Assembly: GCF_002608075.1 (NCBI RefSeq)
Contig: NZ_LAHA01000024.1
Location: 264-64,263 of the forward strand
DNA: 64,000 nucleotides
Direction: 5' to 3'
Origin: Nostoc linckia z4
GTDB lineage: Bacteria; Cyanobacteriota; Cyanobacteriia; Cyanobacteriales; Nostocaceae
The stretch's first letter is position 1. Each line of letters opens with the position of its first letter. Below are positions 1 through 8,068 of the stretch, piece after piece. The position numbers and the translations under genes are program-made. Below the pieces are notes generated by a model. That model was given only the letters and a program-made list of their open reading frames with translations. It did not search any database and had not been told where the DNA came from.

Positions 1-294
1 ATTAACAGCATTTTGAATTATTAGGTCTGGTTGAACAGCAGCGACAACAGCGCTTGATTTTACCAGAGACATCCTCTGTGTAGTATTTTTATTATTTTTA
101 CTACTTGTGGCTAAATCTTTATACGTTTGATTTTTGATTCCAGAAGTATTGATTAAAGAAGAAGTGTAACTACTTGCACTGGAGCTAAAGTAATTATTAG
201 AATTATCAAATATATCAGGTACTTTTAAAGATAGATTGCTAGTTTCCAGACCAAGATTTTGATTATTAGAATTACGCTCTTTGGTAAAAAGCAT
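1..294 (-). CDS. N-terminal part of a probable exported CARDB-type protein (runs off the window)
   Basis: An open frame of 98 codons starts at ATG 294 and runs off the left edge, so only the N-terminus is visible. GGAG lies about 11 nt before the ATG. The first 80 residues are low complexity, rich in Ser, Asn and Thr, with no hydrophobic signal peptide. The visible end, with QPDLIIQNAV, resembles the opening strand of a CARDB beta-sandwich repeat, a domain common in large secreted cyanobacterial proteins. It follows the HlyB-like transporter gene in the same direction, which suggests, but does not prove, that it is a type I secretion substrate. A terminator at 721-753 separates the two, so it probably has its own promoter. 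The catalytic part, if any, is outside the window. Confidence 0.65.
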   Translation of the reverse strand, partial: MLFTKERNSNNQNLGLETSNLSLKVPDIFDNSNNYFSSSASSYTSSLINTSGIKNQTYKDLATSSKNNKNTTQRMSLVKSSAVVAAVQPDLIIQNAVN

Positions 295-854
295 CAGCAA
301 TTGCACTCCATATATTCAAGTAAATTCGCATTATGTAACCGCTCAAATCCTTTTTGTTTCAGAACTTGAGCCAGAGAAGTATTTTAGTATAAGACAGGTA
401 CTACAAATATATTTGACTAGAAAATAACATAATTAGTTAGTAATATCACATTTTGAGGTATTACAAAATTTATCTTTTCACTTCATATAAATTTGTAATA
501 CTACATTTTTTGTAGATATTAAACTCTCCAAGCAAATTTAACCTTAGTCCGGTACTGTTCTAAATTAGAAAATAATCGGGGAGAAGTAGGGGAGAAAATT
601 GAGCGCAAATCATATCATGTCCAGTAAAAGATTTATTATTTAGACCGACGCGGGGACGCAAAGACGCGGGGACGCGGAGAAATTTTAACGACAAGTAATT
701 AGCCGGACATGATATCACATTAAAAAGGCGAATAGAGCATAACTCTATTCGCCAAAAAGTACTCGAAAGCCACTCTGTAGATATTTATTTTTTATCTAGC
801 CACAAGCTTTAAAGCCATTAAATCAGAACTTAGGCAGCGAATCTAGTGAATGTA
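295..854. other. Intergenic region with an inverted-repeat element and a terminator
   Basis: No convincing gene is present. Positions 612-622 (ATATCATGTCC) and 705-715 (GGACATGATAT) are perfect inverted copies enclosing about 80 bp that contain a GACGCGG-type short tandem repeat (about 647-678), so 612-715 looks like a small non-autonomous palindromic element. The A+T-rich stretch 310-600 should hold the promoter of the gene starting at 294, but no box could be assigned with confidence. Confidence 0.6.
721..753 (-). terminator. Rho-independent terminator of the secretion operon
   Basis: GGCGAATAGAG (727-737) and CTCTATTCGCC (743-753) form a perfect 11-bp stem with a 5-nt loop. On the minus strand the stem is followed by TTTTTA. 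It lies about 100 nt after the stop codon of the transporter gene. Confidence 0.85.
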
Positions 855-3578
855 CTATATATTTGCTTGCTGCCGTTGATATAGTGACCAGTACAAACCT
901 TTTTGTTGTAATAACTGTGAGTGAGTACCACGTTCAGCAATCACGCCTTGTTCTAACACCAAAATTAAATCGGCACGTTTGAGAGGAGCAAAGCGGTGAG
1001 CGATGAGAAAGACGGTACGGTTGGCAGAAATTTTTTGCAGATTTTGTAGTACTTGTTGTTCAGTTTCACTATCCAAAGCGCTGGTGGCTTCATCCAAAAC
1101 TAAAATCGGTGCTTGGGAAAGAAATAACCTTGCTAGGGCGATGCGTTGTCTCTGTCCACCGGATAAAGCGGTACCGCGTTCGCCGACATTAGTTTCGTAA
1201 CCGTAGGGTAATTGGCTGATGAAGTCGTGTGCTACCGCCAGCCTTGCGGCTTCTACCACTTGTTCTGCGGTAATATCAGGATTGCCGAGAGTGATATTTT
1301 CCAAAATAGAACCGTTAAATAAAAAGTCTTCTTGGAGAACTACACTAATTTGTTGTCGCAGTGATGCTAAATCGGCACTTTTAATATCAAAACCATCAAT
1401 CAGAATGCGTCCTGATTCAATTTGATAAAGGCGTTGTAATAGTTTAGAAAGAGTACTTTTACCGGAACCGCTACGTCCGACAATACCAACAAATTGTCCT
1501 GGGTCGGCATTGAAAGATATTCCCCGTAAAACTGGTTCAAAGTTCGGTCGGTAGCGGAAAAATACTTGCTCGAAGCTGACTTGACCTTTCAAAGGTGGCA
1601 AAACTAAGCCAGTTCCCGGTTCTGCTTCTGGAGAGACATTGAGAATATCACCAATGCGGTCTACGGAAAGTAGAACTTGTTGGAGGTTTTGCCACAATTG
1701 CACTAAGCGTAAAAGCGGCCCTGTGACTCTACCAGACAACATTTGAAAGGCGACAAGTTGTCCGACTGTGAGCTTTTGTTCGATGACTAACTTGGCTCCA
1801 AACCAGAGAATCAACATTGTGGAAAAATTGGTGAGGAAGTCACCAAGATTGCTGCTGATGTTGGAGGTAGTAGAAGCTTTAAAACCTGTGCGAATGAAGC
1901 GAGCAAATAAGCCTTCCCAGCGATCGCGTGCTACTGGTTCGGCTGCATGGGCTTTCACTGAGTGAATGCCGGTGACTGTCTCGACTAAAAACGATTGACT
2001 ATCGGCAGAACGGTTAAAAGTTTCGTTGAGCCAGTTACGCAGAATTGGTGTTGCAACTATTGTCAAGGTAGCAAATAGTGGCAATACTGCTAAGGCGACA
2101 AAGGTGAGGGGAATATTATAGTAAAACATCAATGCTAGGTACACCACAGCAAAGATGCTATCCAAAATTACAGTTAATGCTGTACCTGTGAGGAATTGCC
2201 GAATTTGTTCGAGTTCTTGGACTCGTGCTACTGTGTCTCCCACGCGCCGCGACTCAAAATAAGCCAAAGGCAAACGCATCAAATGGCGAAACAGCTGTGC
2301 TGATAAACTTAAATCCAGACGGCGGGCTGTGTGGGTAAAGATAAATAAGCGCAGAATGCCGAGTATGGACTCAAATATGGCGACAAACAGCAAAGCGATC
2401 GCCATAACATCAAGAGTCGGCAAACTCTCCTGCACCATGACTTTATCAATAACAACTTGGGTAATTAGTGGTGTTGTTAAGCCCAAAAGTTGCAAGGTAA
2501 AAGATGCTAGCAATACTTCCCCTAGCAATCCTTTATACTTCCAAACTGCTGGGGTAAACCAACTGAGGTTAAATTTTTCTTGCTGGGATATGAGTTCGAC
2601 TTGCCAGAGTTGTCCGTCCCAAGATGCTTCAACTACTGACTGGGGCAAACTTTCACAAAGGCGATCGGGATTTAAAGGATTAGCGATAATTAAGCGATCG
2701 CCTTTTATTCCGTAGGCTACCACCCAAGATGGACTCTGGGCTAACTCGGTATTCCACAACAACAAAGCTGGAAATGATATTTGTCGCAAGTCACTCCAAC
2801 TTACTTGTAACCGCCGCAACACTAAGCCCATCTTTTCTGCTGCTTCCACAACATTTTTTGGGCGTTGTCCTCTAAGTTGGCGTTGTACCCATTCCAGTTG
2901 CACGGAATTTTCTAGTTGTTGCGCCACCATTGTTAAACACGCAGCAGCAGTATTCCAACTGGCAACAAAAGGATAATTGGGAACAATTAAGTTGGCTGCT
3001 GGTAGTCCTTTTTGGGGTTGTAGAGGAACAGTTTCCTCGGAAGCTGGGGGTAGTGGAATTGTGGGAGAGTAGGAAAATGTCTCTTTTTCTGGTTCCCTTT
3101 CTACAGGTAAAGCTTGCCAAAATTCCTGAATTTGTGGGTGAGAAAATTCTGCCCACAGTGCTGTCTCCCAACACACTACTATCACTTCTTTACTAGCAGC
3201 TACAGCTTTAAAATCCGCAGACAGCTTTTGTAAATCGCCAAACCAATCTCCTGCTTCCAAGGCGGCTATGGATTTGCCAACACGTTCTTGAGATAGCCCG
3301 CTAGATGGGTTTCTTCCATCTCGCAAACGTACTTTACCAGCCACAATCAAGAATTGGTAACCGCTGATATCGCTTGACCAGATTTTATCCCCCAAACGAT
3401 ACTGACGAGCTTGAGATTCATCTCGCAATCGGGATTGCTGTTCGGGAGTCAACCAACACAGTGGTGGTTGATGCCAAGGTAAAGAAGCCAGCACTTCTAA
3501 TCGTAGAGATTCATTATCCAGAATTTTTAACTCACTTGTAATTTGACTGTCAGTTTTTGAATTTTCTCTGCTAGCCAT
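855..3578 (-). CDS. HlyB-type peptidase-domain ABC exporter with degenerate C39 domain and N-terminal cNMP-like domain
   Basis: 907-residue type I secretion ABC transporter, expected to sit in the inner membrane as a dimer and export a protein with a periplasmic adaptor and TolC. Order: residues 35-155 resemble a cyclic-nucleotide-binding fold; 195-325 is a C39 peptidase-like domain; 345-635 is the membrane domain; 660-900 is the ATPase with Walker A GRSGSGKST (701-709), signature LSGGQ (805-809), Walker B ILVLDE (825-830) and His861. In C39 peptidases the catalytic residues are Cys, His and Asp; the aligned positions here are Thr210, Trp285 and Asn300, so cleavage is not expected and the domain more likely binds substrate, as in HlyB. 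The start overlaps the upstream foldase gene by 52 bp, which indicates translational coupling. No HlyD-type adaptor gene is visible in the window. Confidence 0.92.
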   Translation of the reverse strand: MASRENSKTDSQITSELKILDNESLRLEVLASLPWHQPPLCWLTPEQQSRLRDESQARQYRLGDKIWSSDISGYQFLIVAGKVRLRDGRNPSSGLSQERVGKSIAALEAGDWFGDLQKLSADFKAVAASKEVIVVCWETALWAEFSHPQIQEFWQALPVEREPEKETFSYSPTIPLPPASEETVPLQPQKGLPAANLIVPNYPFVASWNTAAACLTMVAQQLENSVQLEWVQRQLRGQRPKNVVEAAEKMGLVLRRLQVSWSDLRQISFPALLLWNTELAQSPSWVVAYGIKGDRLIIANPLNPDRLCESLPQSVVEASWDGQLWQVELISQQEKFNLSWFTPAVWKYKGLLGEVLLASFTLQLLGLTTPLITQVVIDKVMVQESLPTLDVMAIALLFVAIFESILGILRLFIFTHTARRLDLSLSAQLFRHLMRLPLAYFESRRVGDTVARVQELEQIRQFLTGTALTVILDSIFAVVYLALMFYYNIPLTFVALAVLPLFATLTIVATPILRNWLNETFNRSADSQSFLVETVTGIHSVKAHAAEPVARDRWEGLFARFIRTGFKASTTSNISSNLGDFLTNFSTMLILWFGAKLVIEQKLTVGQLVAFQMLSGRVTGPLLRLVQLWQNLQQVLLSVDRIGDILNVSPEAEPGTGLVLPPLKGQVSFEQVFFRYRPNFEPVLRGISFNADPGQFVGIVGRSGSGKSTLSKLLQRLYQIESGRILIDGFDIKSADLASLRQQISVVLQEDFLFNGSILENITLGNPDITAEQVVEAARLAVAHDFISQLPYGYETNVGERGTALSGGQRQRIALARLFLSQAPILVLDEATSALDSETEQQVLQNLQKISANRTVFLIAHRFAPLKRADLILVLEQGVIAERGTHSQLLQQKGLYWSLYQRQQANI

Positions 3579-4309
3579 TTCTCAAACAATTCATTTTGTA
3601 GTGCTTGGTTTAGTTGAGTATCTTCTAAAGAGGCTGGCAGAAATTGTTCTACTCGAAACAAACCAAAAGGCCCTTCTCCTTGCAAAGAGGTTCCACCAAC
3701 CAATTTTATTGGGCCTACCACTTGCCCAGGACTTGCGACATCAATAGCTGCCCGTAGTGTGTCCGGTAGACTTCCTCGGCTAATGAGTCCCATCATGCCA
3801 TTCACAATTCGGTCATCTGCAAGTGAATATTCTCTAGCTAATTGCTCAAAGCTACCTCCTTCTTCTATTTGGATTTGTAATTCATCTGCCAATTCGCGAT
3901 TATCAACAACAATCCGAGAAAGTACCACCCGATCTAAAAAAATTTTGCGTTCAATAAAATATTCTGGAAGTTTTGCTTCGGTAACTACAGCTTTCAGTTT
4001 TTCTACCTTGTAGCCAAAAGTCACTGATGTATGAAATGTTGTGTAATCTGTGTTGTTCCTCTTTAACCATTCTTGAAAACTTTGGGGGTCAGTCAACTGA
4101 TTGTTGAGTCGAAAATCAATAATTGCTTGCTCAGTTACCGCTGTGCCAATCTCGATATCATCTCGCGTCCGGATTTCTTGCTCAATTACGTACTGGCGGA
4201 GAATATCCCCAATGTACTGTCCCAATTTTCCAGAGACTTGCAGGTATTTTACTGCTTCTTCAATAGAAATAGCTTGGTCATCGACTATCAAAAATGGTAA
4301 AGATTCCAT
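3527..4309 (-). CDS. SurA/PpiC-like peptidylprolyl isomerase of the secretion operon
   Basis: 260 residues. An N-terminal alpha-helical SurA-like chaperone region (about 10-120) precedes a parvulin/PpiC domain (about 120-235) with the segments IVVDNRELADEL and SLADDRIVNGMMGLISRG. No signal peptide is visible, so it may act in the cytosol or at the exporter rather than in the periplasm. It is the first gene of an overlapping pair with the HlyB-like exporter. In cyanobacteria such isomerase genes commonly accompany type I exporters, and an obvious role is keeping the substrate export-competent. No clear Shine-Dalgarno sequence precedes ATG 4309. The key rotamase residues are only loosely conserved, so it may be chiefly a chaperone. 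Confidence 0.85.
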   Translation of the reverse strand: MESLPFLIVDDQAISIEEAVKYLQVSGKLGQYIGDILRQYVIEQEIRTRDDIEIGTAVTEQAIIDFRLNNQLTDPQSFQEWLKRNNTDYTTFHTSVTFGYKVEKLKAVVTEAKLPEYFIERKIFLDRVVLSRIVVDNRELADELQIQIEEGGSFEQLAREYSLADDRIVNGMMGLISRGSLPDTLRAAIDVASPGQVVGPIKLVGGTSLQGEGPFGLFRVEQFLPASLEDTQLNQALQNELFEKWLAEKIQKLTVKLQVS

Positions 4310-4678
4310 GAACTAATTATGTAAAAATGGTTAAACACTCATAGGACTTTTAAATTAAATCATATAGAAATCATGTTGTCACAGATGGATTATTATGATA
4401 AAGATTTCATAAACTAAACAAAATATATTGCTAATGGAACAAGAGACGCTCTCAAGCTCTTTACGTCACCGTGCTTTCATGATTAGTAATACGCCCTTGG
4501 GAAGACACAACAGGATTGAAAATATTAGCTATGCCCTAAAAGCAAGCCAAGGGGAATTTTCTGAAAAACACTGTATCAATTTCAGCAACTAATCAGATAA
4601 GTAAGTGAAATCAACTAAAACAGGTGAAAAAATATATTGATTATTTAAGCTAATGTGCGCTGAAAAAGCATAAGTATA

Positions 4679-4786
4679 CTAGTAGTCTGGCAACCCAAAA
4701 ATGCGCTTCTTTCGGGCTGGGGAAATGGGAAGGGATTTAAAACCTTTCCCCTTTCCCGCGCCAAGTGAACTTGGCCAACCACTAGT
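4679..4786. mobile_element. MITE-like element, family B copy 1
   Basis: It starts CTAGTAGTCTGGCAACCC and ends TTGGCCAACCACTAG, which are imperfect inverted ends. The interior (CAACCCAAAAATGCGCTTCT then a purine run, TTTAAAACC and a pyrimidine run) recurs at 16587-16713 and, with clearer ends, at 56711-56871. No coding capacity. Confidence 0.7.
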
Positions 4787-4832
4787 TAACTGTTGACTGT
4801 TAACCGTTAACTGTCAACGGTCAACAGTTAAC
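4785..4832. repeat. Heptamer array of the TGTTGAC/GTCAACA type, palindromic
   Basis: Tandem TGTTGAC/TGTTAAC units run into their reverse complement, so the whole 48 bp can fold into a hairpin. The same unit recurs at 5781, 7095, 20054, 45560, 51918, 52942, 54432, 61636 and 63827. These are STRRs as known from heterocystous cyanobacteria. Confidence 0.85.
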
Positions 4833-4909
4833 TATTTAATCAAGTCAATGTGCAACGCCAAATGCAGAACAGCTTATTTTGTGGGCTAATTGTTACAAGT
4901 GCCAATGTT

Positions 4910-5710
4910 TTATAACCCATGACCAATGCCCCACAACCAAGCAAATATTACGGCTGCCATCGCACCGATTAATGTATTCAAAATATTTACAACTTCGTTT
5001 GTCAGCCAGTTATATTTTGATTGCAGTGTTGCTCCAATCACGCTTTCCAAATTAGTGGCGATAAATGCTGCTAACACACACCAAGCTACACCTAATATAT
5101 CAATTAAACCAACTCCCCAACCAACCAAGGCGATCGCCACAGAACCCACAACACCAGCTAAAGTTCCCTCTAAGCTTACCGCTCCTTCTGTACCGCGAGG
5201 CACTGGTTGAAGGGTGGTAATCAAAAAGGTGCTTTTACCATAAGCTTTACCAACTTCGCTGGCAGTGGTGTCAGCAAGTTTGGTACTGAAACTCGCCACA
5301 TAGCCTAATAATAATAGAGATTGGAAATTAGGGATTAGGGATTGGGGACTGGGTACCAAAATTCCCCAATTGAGTAACCCTACTCCCAAGGCACACAAAG
5401 CCCCAGTTAAAGCCGAACCCCAGACGTTTTCTGGGCCTCTTGCACCAGAACGCTTTTCGGCAATTCCTTCGGCCTCTTTTTGTGCCATCCCTATGCGGGT
5501 AACGCCAGAACCAACTAAAAAATAGAACATTACCACTGCATAACCTTGCCAGCCTAAAGTTCCCCAAATTAGTATGGCCAATAACCAAGCGTGGAATAAT
5601 CCAGCTGGAGTTAGCAGTTTTTTAGGAGCGATCGCAGCTAAACACAATAAAATTGTGTTTAATCCTACTCCCACCAGCCACGGATTGAGAGAATTAATTG
5701 AGGGTAACAT
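4910..5710 (-). CDS. DUF92/TIGR00297 membrane protein, VTE6-type phytyl-phosphate kinase homologue
   Basis: 266-residue polytopic membrane protein with about six to seven hydrophobic segments. The polar signature with GMAQKEAEGIAEKRSGARGPENVWGS (residues 74-99, abbreviated) and SFSTKLADTTASEVGKAYGK (141-160) identify the DUF92 family. In plants and Synechocystis the family (VTE6, sll0875) phosphorylates phytyl phosphate for tocopherol and phylloquinone synthesis; function here is inferred from that. Residues 119-133 (VPSPQSLIPNFQSLL) are encoded by a heptamer repeat array at about 5311-5356 that interrupts a loop in frame. Start is ATG 5710. It is transcribed alone. Confidence 0.85.
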   Translation of the reverse strand: MLPSINSLNPWLVGVGLNTILLCLAAIAPKKLLTPAGLFHAWLLAILIWGTLGWQGYAVVMFYFLVGSGVTRIGMAQKEAEGIAEKRSGARGPENVWGSALTGALCALGVGLLNWGILVPSPQSLIPNFQSLLLLGYVASFSTKLADTTASEVGKAYGKSTFLITTLQPVPRGTEGAVSLEGTLAGVVGSVAIALVGWGVGLIDILGVAWCVLAAFIATNLESVIGATLQSKYNWLTNEVVNILNTLIGAMAAVIFAWLWGIGHGL

Positions 5711-5780
5711 CAGTAATTAGTCAACAGTAAGTTTATATTATTACATGTATTGCAAGTTGCTTTTTAACTTAGTTCATTGC

Positions 5781-5812
5781 TGACCGTTAACTGTCAACAG
5801 TCAACAGTTAAC
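5781..5812. repeat. Heptamer array GTTAACTGTCAACAGTCAAC
   Basis: TGTTGAC-class array with inverted ends, in the 175-bp gap between the divergent DUF92 and VOC genes. Confidence 0.8.
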
Positions 5813-5885
5813 AACCAATAAAAAAGATGTACAACACCAAATGATTTTGGCAAGCGATTAATTATTAGTTTTTCCCATATAAAGT

Positions 5886-6317
5886 ATGAACCAAACTATA
5901 TTCCATCTTGCTTTTCCTGTGACTGATATTACCAAGACCAAAAAATATTATGTAGATGGCTTGGGCTGTATTCCCGGCCGGGAAAATCGCCACGCATTAA
6001 TTCTCAATCTCTACGGTCATCAATTAGTAGCTCATGTTACCAAAGATATTTTGACACCCCAACAAACCATTTATCCAAGACACTTTGGACTAATTTTTAC
6101 CCAAGAAGGTGATTGGCAGGATTTATTAGCAAGGGCACAACAACAGCAATTAATTTTTCGCGAAGAAAGTAAAAATCGCTTTGTTGGTTCTCCTCTTGAG
6201 CATCGTACTTTCTTTTTAGAAGACCCCTTTTATAACCTCATGGAATTTAAGTATTATCGCTACCCAGAAGCAATTTTTGAAAGTTCAGAACACACACAAA
6301 TTGGCGATAGAACTTAA
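5886..6317 (+). CDS. VOC (glyoxalase/dioxygenase fold) family protein
   Basis: 143 residues forming one vicinal-oxygen-chelate module pair: FHLAFPVTDITKTKKYYVDG at the N-terminus, HFGLIF in the middle and NLMEFKYY near the end. His7, His66 and Glu120 are in the positions that usually bind the metal. The substrate cannot be told from sequence; such proteins include dioxygenases, glyoxalases and resistance proteins. The gene ends 4 bp inside the convergent lipase gene, so the two transcripts overlap at their 3' ends. Confidence 0.85.
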   Translation: MNQTIFHLAFPVTDITKTKKYYVDGLGCIPGRENRHALILNLYGHQLVAHVTKDILTPQQTIYPRHFGLIFTQEGDWQDLLARAQQQQLIFREESKNRFVGSPLEHRTFFLEDPFYNLMEFKYYRYPEAIFESSEHTQIGDRT

Positions 6318-6934
6318 GAATTTAGAATTGAGCTAATAGGCTGTGCCAATATCTCTGATATGACTGCTAAAGTCTTGGAATTAGTGAGCATCCAAGAGTG
6401 TAAACCAACTCGCATAACCATTTCTTTTCCCACCAGCATTTGTGAACTTTTCGCTGGTACGATCATCAAATCGTAGGGTGTCCAGATAGATGTAAAATTT
6501 AGCTGTTTTAATATATCAACATCAGAATTCAAATCTTGGAGAAAAAGGCTGTTGGGACGCATTTGTATGCAACCAGGACGCTGGGATGCATAAGCAAGCA
6601 CAGTTCCGTTATGGGGTGAAGAAATGGTAATAAACCGCTGTACCTGCTTAATTCCTCCCAAGCGTTGCACATAGTAACGGCTGACAATTCCTCCCATACT
6701 GAAGCCTACTAAATCAATTGGTTGTTCTGGTGGAAAGTTATCTTTAACATAATCGGCTATTTGGTGTGCCAATTTATCAAGACCTAAATCACCATTATTG
6801 GGTACTAAATTCAGGGCATATACAAGCCAACCTTGTTGTATTAGGTATGCCCTCATTTTCCGAAAAACTATTTCTGTGTCGCCAATTCCGTGTACTAACA
6901 CAACTGGATTGCGCTGCTGATTTATAATACTCAT
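6314..6934 (-). CDS. Alpha/beta hydrolase, EstA/LipB-type lipase
   Basis: 206 residues. It begins with VVLVHGIGDTEIVFRKM (oxyanion-hole HG), has the nucleophile elbow GFSMGG, and continues YYVQRLGGIKQVQRFITISSPHNGT, a pattern typical of small bacterial triacylglycerol lipases. Asp of YDLMIVPAKSS and His of GLHSWML would complete the triad. No signal peptide is visible. The 3' end overlaps the VOC gene by 4 bp on the opposite strand. Natural substrate unknown. Confidence 0.85.
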   Translation of the reverse strand: MSIINQQRNPVVLVHGIGDTEIVFRKMRAYLIQQGWLVYALNLVPNNGDLGLDKLAHQIADYVKDNFPPEQPIDLVGFSMGGIVSRYYVQRLGGIKQVQRFITISSPHNGTVLAYASQRPGCIQMRPNSLFLQDLNSDVDILKQLNFTSIWTPYDLMIVPAKSSQMLVGKEMVMRVGLHSWMLTNSKTLAVISEILAQPISSILNS

Positions 6935-7455
6935 CGATAAAATTTAGCTGAATTATCGGGTTAAGTTTTACTCAATTTTAGATTTTAAATTTTGAATTTG
7001 GGATTGCAAAGGTAAATCCATACTGTTCTACAAGCTGAAGTTACTGGTTTTCGGATGCTCGCACAGATATTTAGCAAAGGTTAAGGTTTAAAGCGTTGAC
7101 TGTTGACTGTTAACTGTGAACCGTCAACAGTCTTCAAATGTAAAAAATTTAACTCAGTCCATAGATAGAGCAGCTGGCTGATTATTAGACAAAGAAATGT
7201 TAATTTTTGTGAAGCTAGCTTTCAGAATCTTGCTCTTAGTTACAGTAAAATTTAATAATTAGTTCTCAGTGTATTAGCTCGTAAGTGCTTGCAACAAAGC
7301 ATTTATAGTGTAGTTTTACTACAATGTTCATTAAACACAAACCTATAGAGGTTGTCACCAGGATAGGGTGACGCAAAGCAGAAAAATGTAACATTTTGTC
7401 GTGATTGTTAACAATTACGGTCAAATTTCAAATATAAAAGGCAGGAGTAATTGTA
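6935..7455. other. Intergenic region upstream of two divergent genes
   Basis: Holds a TGTTGAC-type array (7095-7130) with inverted ends. 7336-7400 contains GTCACCAGGATAGGGTGAC, an interrupted inverted repeat (GTCACC/GGTGAC at about 7356-7372) in the probable leader of the gene at 7456. No other gene seen. Confidence 0.55.
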
Positions 7456-8037
7456 ATGGGTTTTATCAAAAATTTGATCTCAGGAATTCTTGGTTTATTA
7501 AGCGGTATTCTGGGTTTCGTTACTGGCTTATTACCGGGAAAGAAAAAAAGCAACGGCTACTTCTTAGAATTGGACGAGGCCAAGGATACTGCTAAAGAAG
7601 CAGCTAAAGAGGTAGCATCAACAGCGAAGAAAGCAGTGGAGACAGTTGCTTCAACTGCCAAAAAAGTAACGGAAACAATTACATCAGATGCACCAGCCGC
7701 ATCCGAACCAGTTTCATTGAATGGAGCTAAAGCGGACACAACTAAAGCTAAGGCAAAATCGACTAAATCAACTAAAGAAGCAAAATCAACTCAAAATCCA
7801 AAACCAGCTGATGTTCAGCTAGTCCAGACTGCTCAAGGTCTACAAGTTCAACCCGGCAACAATGAAAAAGCTGCGGCGGCCAAAGTCGTTAAACAGCAGC
7901 CAACTGAAACCACCTTTGCGCCTAAATATCTAGCTCCTTCGGCTAATGGCTCTAACGGTCGTCGCCGTCCAGGGGCTAACATGAATTCTTACCTAGAACT
8001 AGCACGTCAGGTTAAAACCCCTGCTAATAATAAGTAG
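7456..8037 (+). CDS. Conserved cyanobacterial Ala/Lys-rich protein with amphipathic N-terminus
   Basis: 193 residues, no family recognised with certainty. Residues 1-27 (GFIKNLISGILGLLSGILGF) are hydrophobic/amphipathic with glycine every few residues and could lie on or in a membrane. Residues 35-75 are helical repeats of the type AKEAAKEVASTAKKAVETVA, followed by a basic disordered region and a C-terminal conserved patch (TTFAPKYLAPS, GRRRPGANMNSYLELARQVK). AGGAG 12 nt before ATG 7456 supports the start. The composition fits a stress or structural protein; function unknown. Confidence 0.75.
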   Translation: MGFIKNLISGILGLLSGILGFVTGLLPGKKKSNGYFLELDEAKDTAKEAAKEVASTAKKAVETVASTAKKVTETITSDAPAASEPVSLNGAKADTTKAKAKSTKSTKEAKSTQNPKPADVQLVQTAQGLQVQPGNNEKAAAAKVVKQQPTETTFAPKYLAPSANGSNGRRRPGANMNSYLELARQVKTPANNK

Positions 8038-8060
8038 AGACGTTGAATTTTACGTCTCTA
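8035..8060. terminator. Palindromic hairpin between convergent genes
   Basis: TAGAGACGT (8035-8043) and ACGTCTCTA (8052-8060) form a 9-bp perfect stem with an 8-nt loop. It includes the TAG stop codon of the plus-strand gene. The same palindrome family occurs at 58232-58260. It has no strong T run, so termination is inferred from position. Confidence 0.6.
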
Positions 8061-8068
8061 CAAATTTG

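Larger units (their letters stand above)
4310..4909. other. Intergenic region, mostly repeats
   Basis: No gene seen. The right half is a MITE-like element (4679-4786) followed directly by a palindromic heptamer array (4785-4832). 4310-4670 is A+T rich and should carry the promoter of the foldase/exporter operon; no box could be assigned. Confidence 0.6.

Noticed and set aside
2329-2715. 128-codon plus-strand frame inside the exporter gene
   Set aside because: Antisense shadow of a well-conserved ABC transporter; no support of its own.
7401-7595. Plus-strand frame overlapping the 7456 gene
   Set aside because: It is read in another frame over a gene with a good ribosome site and coherent protein.
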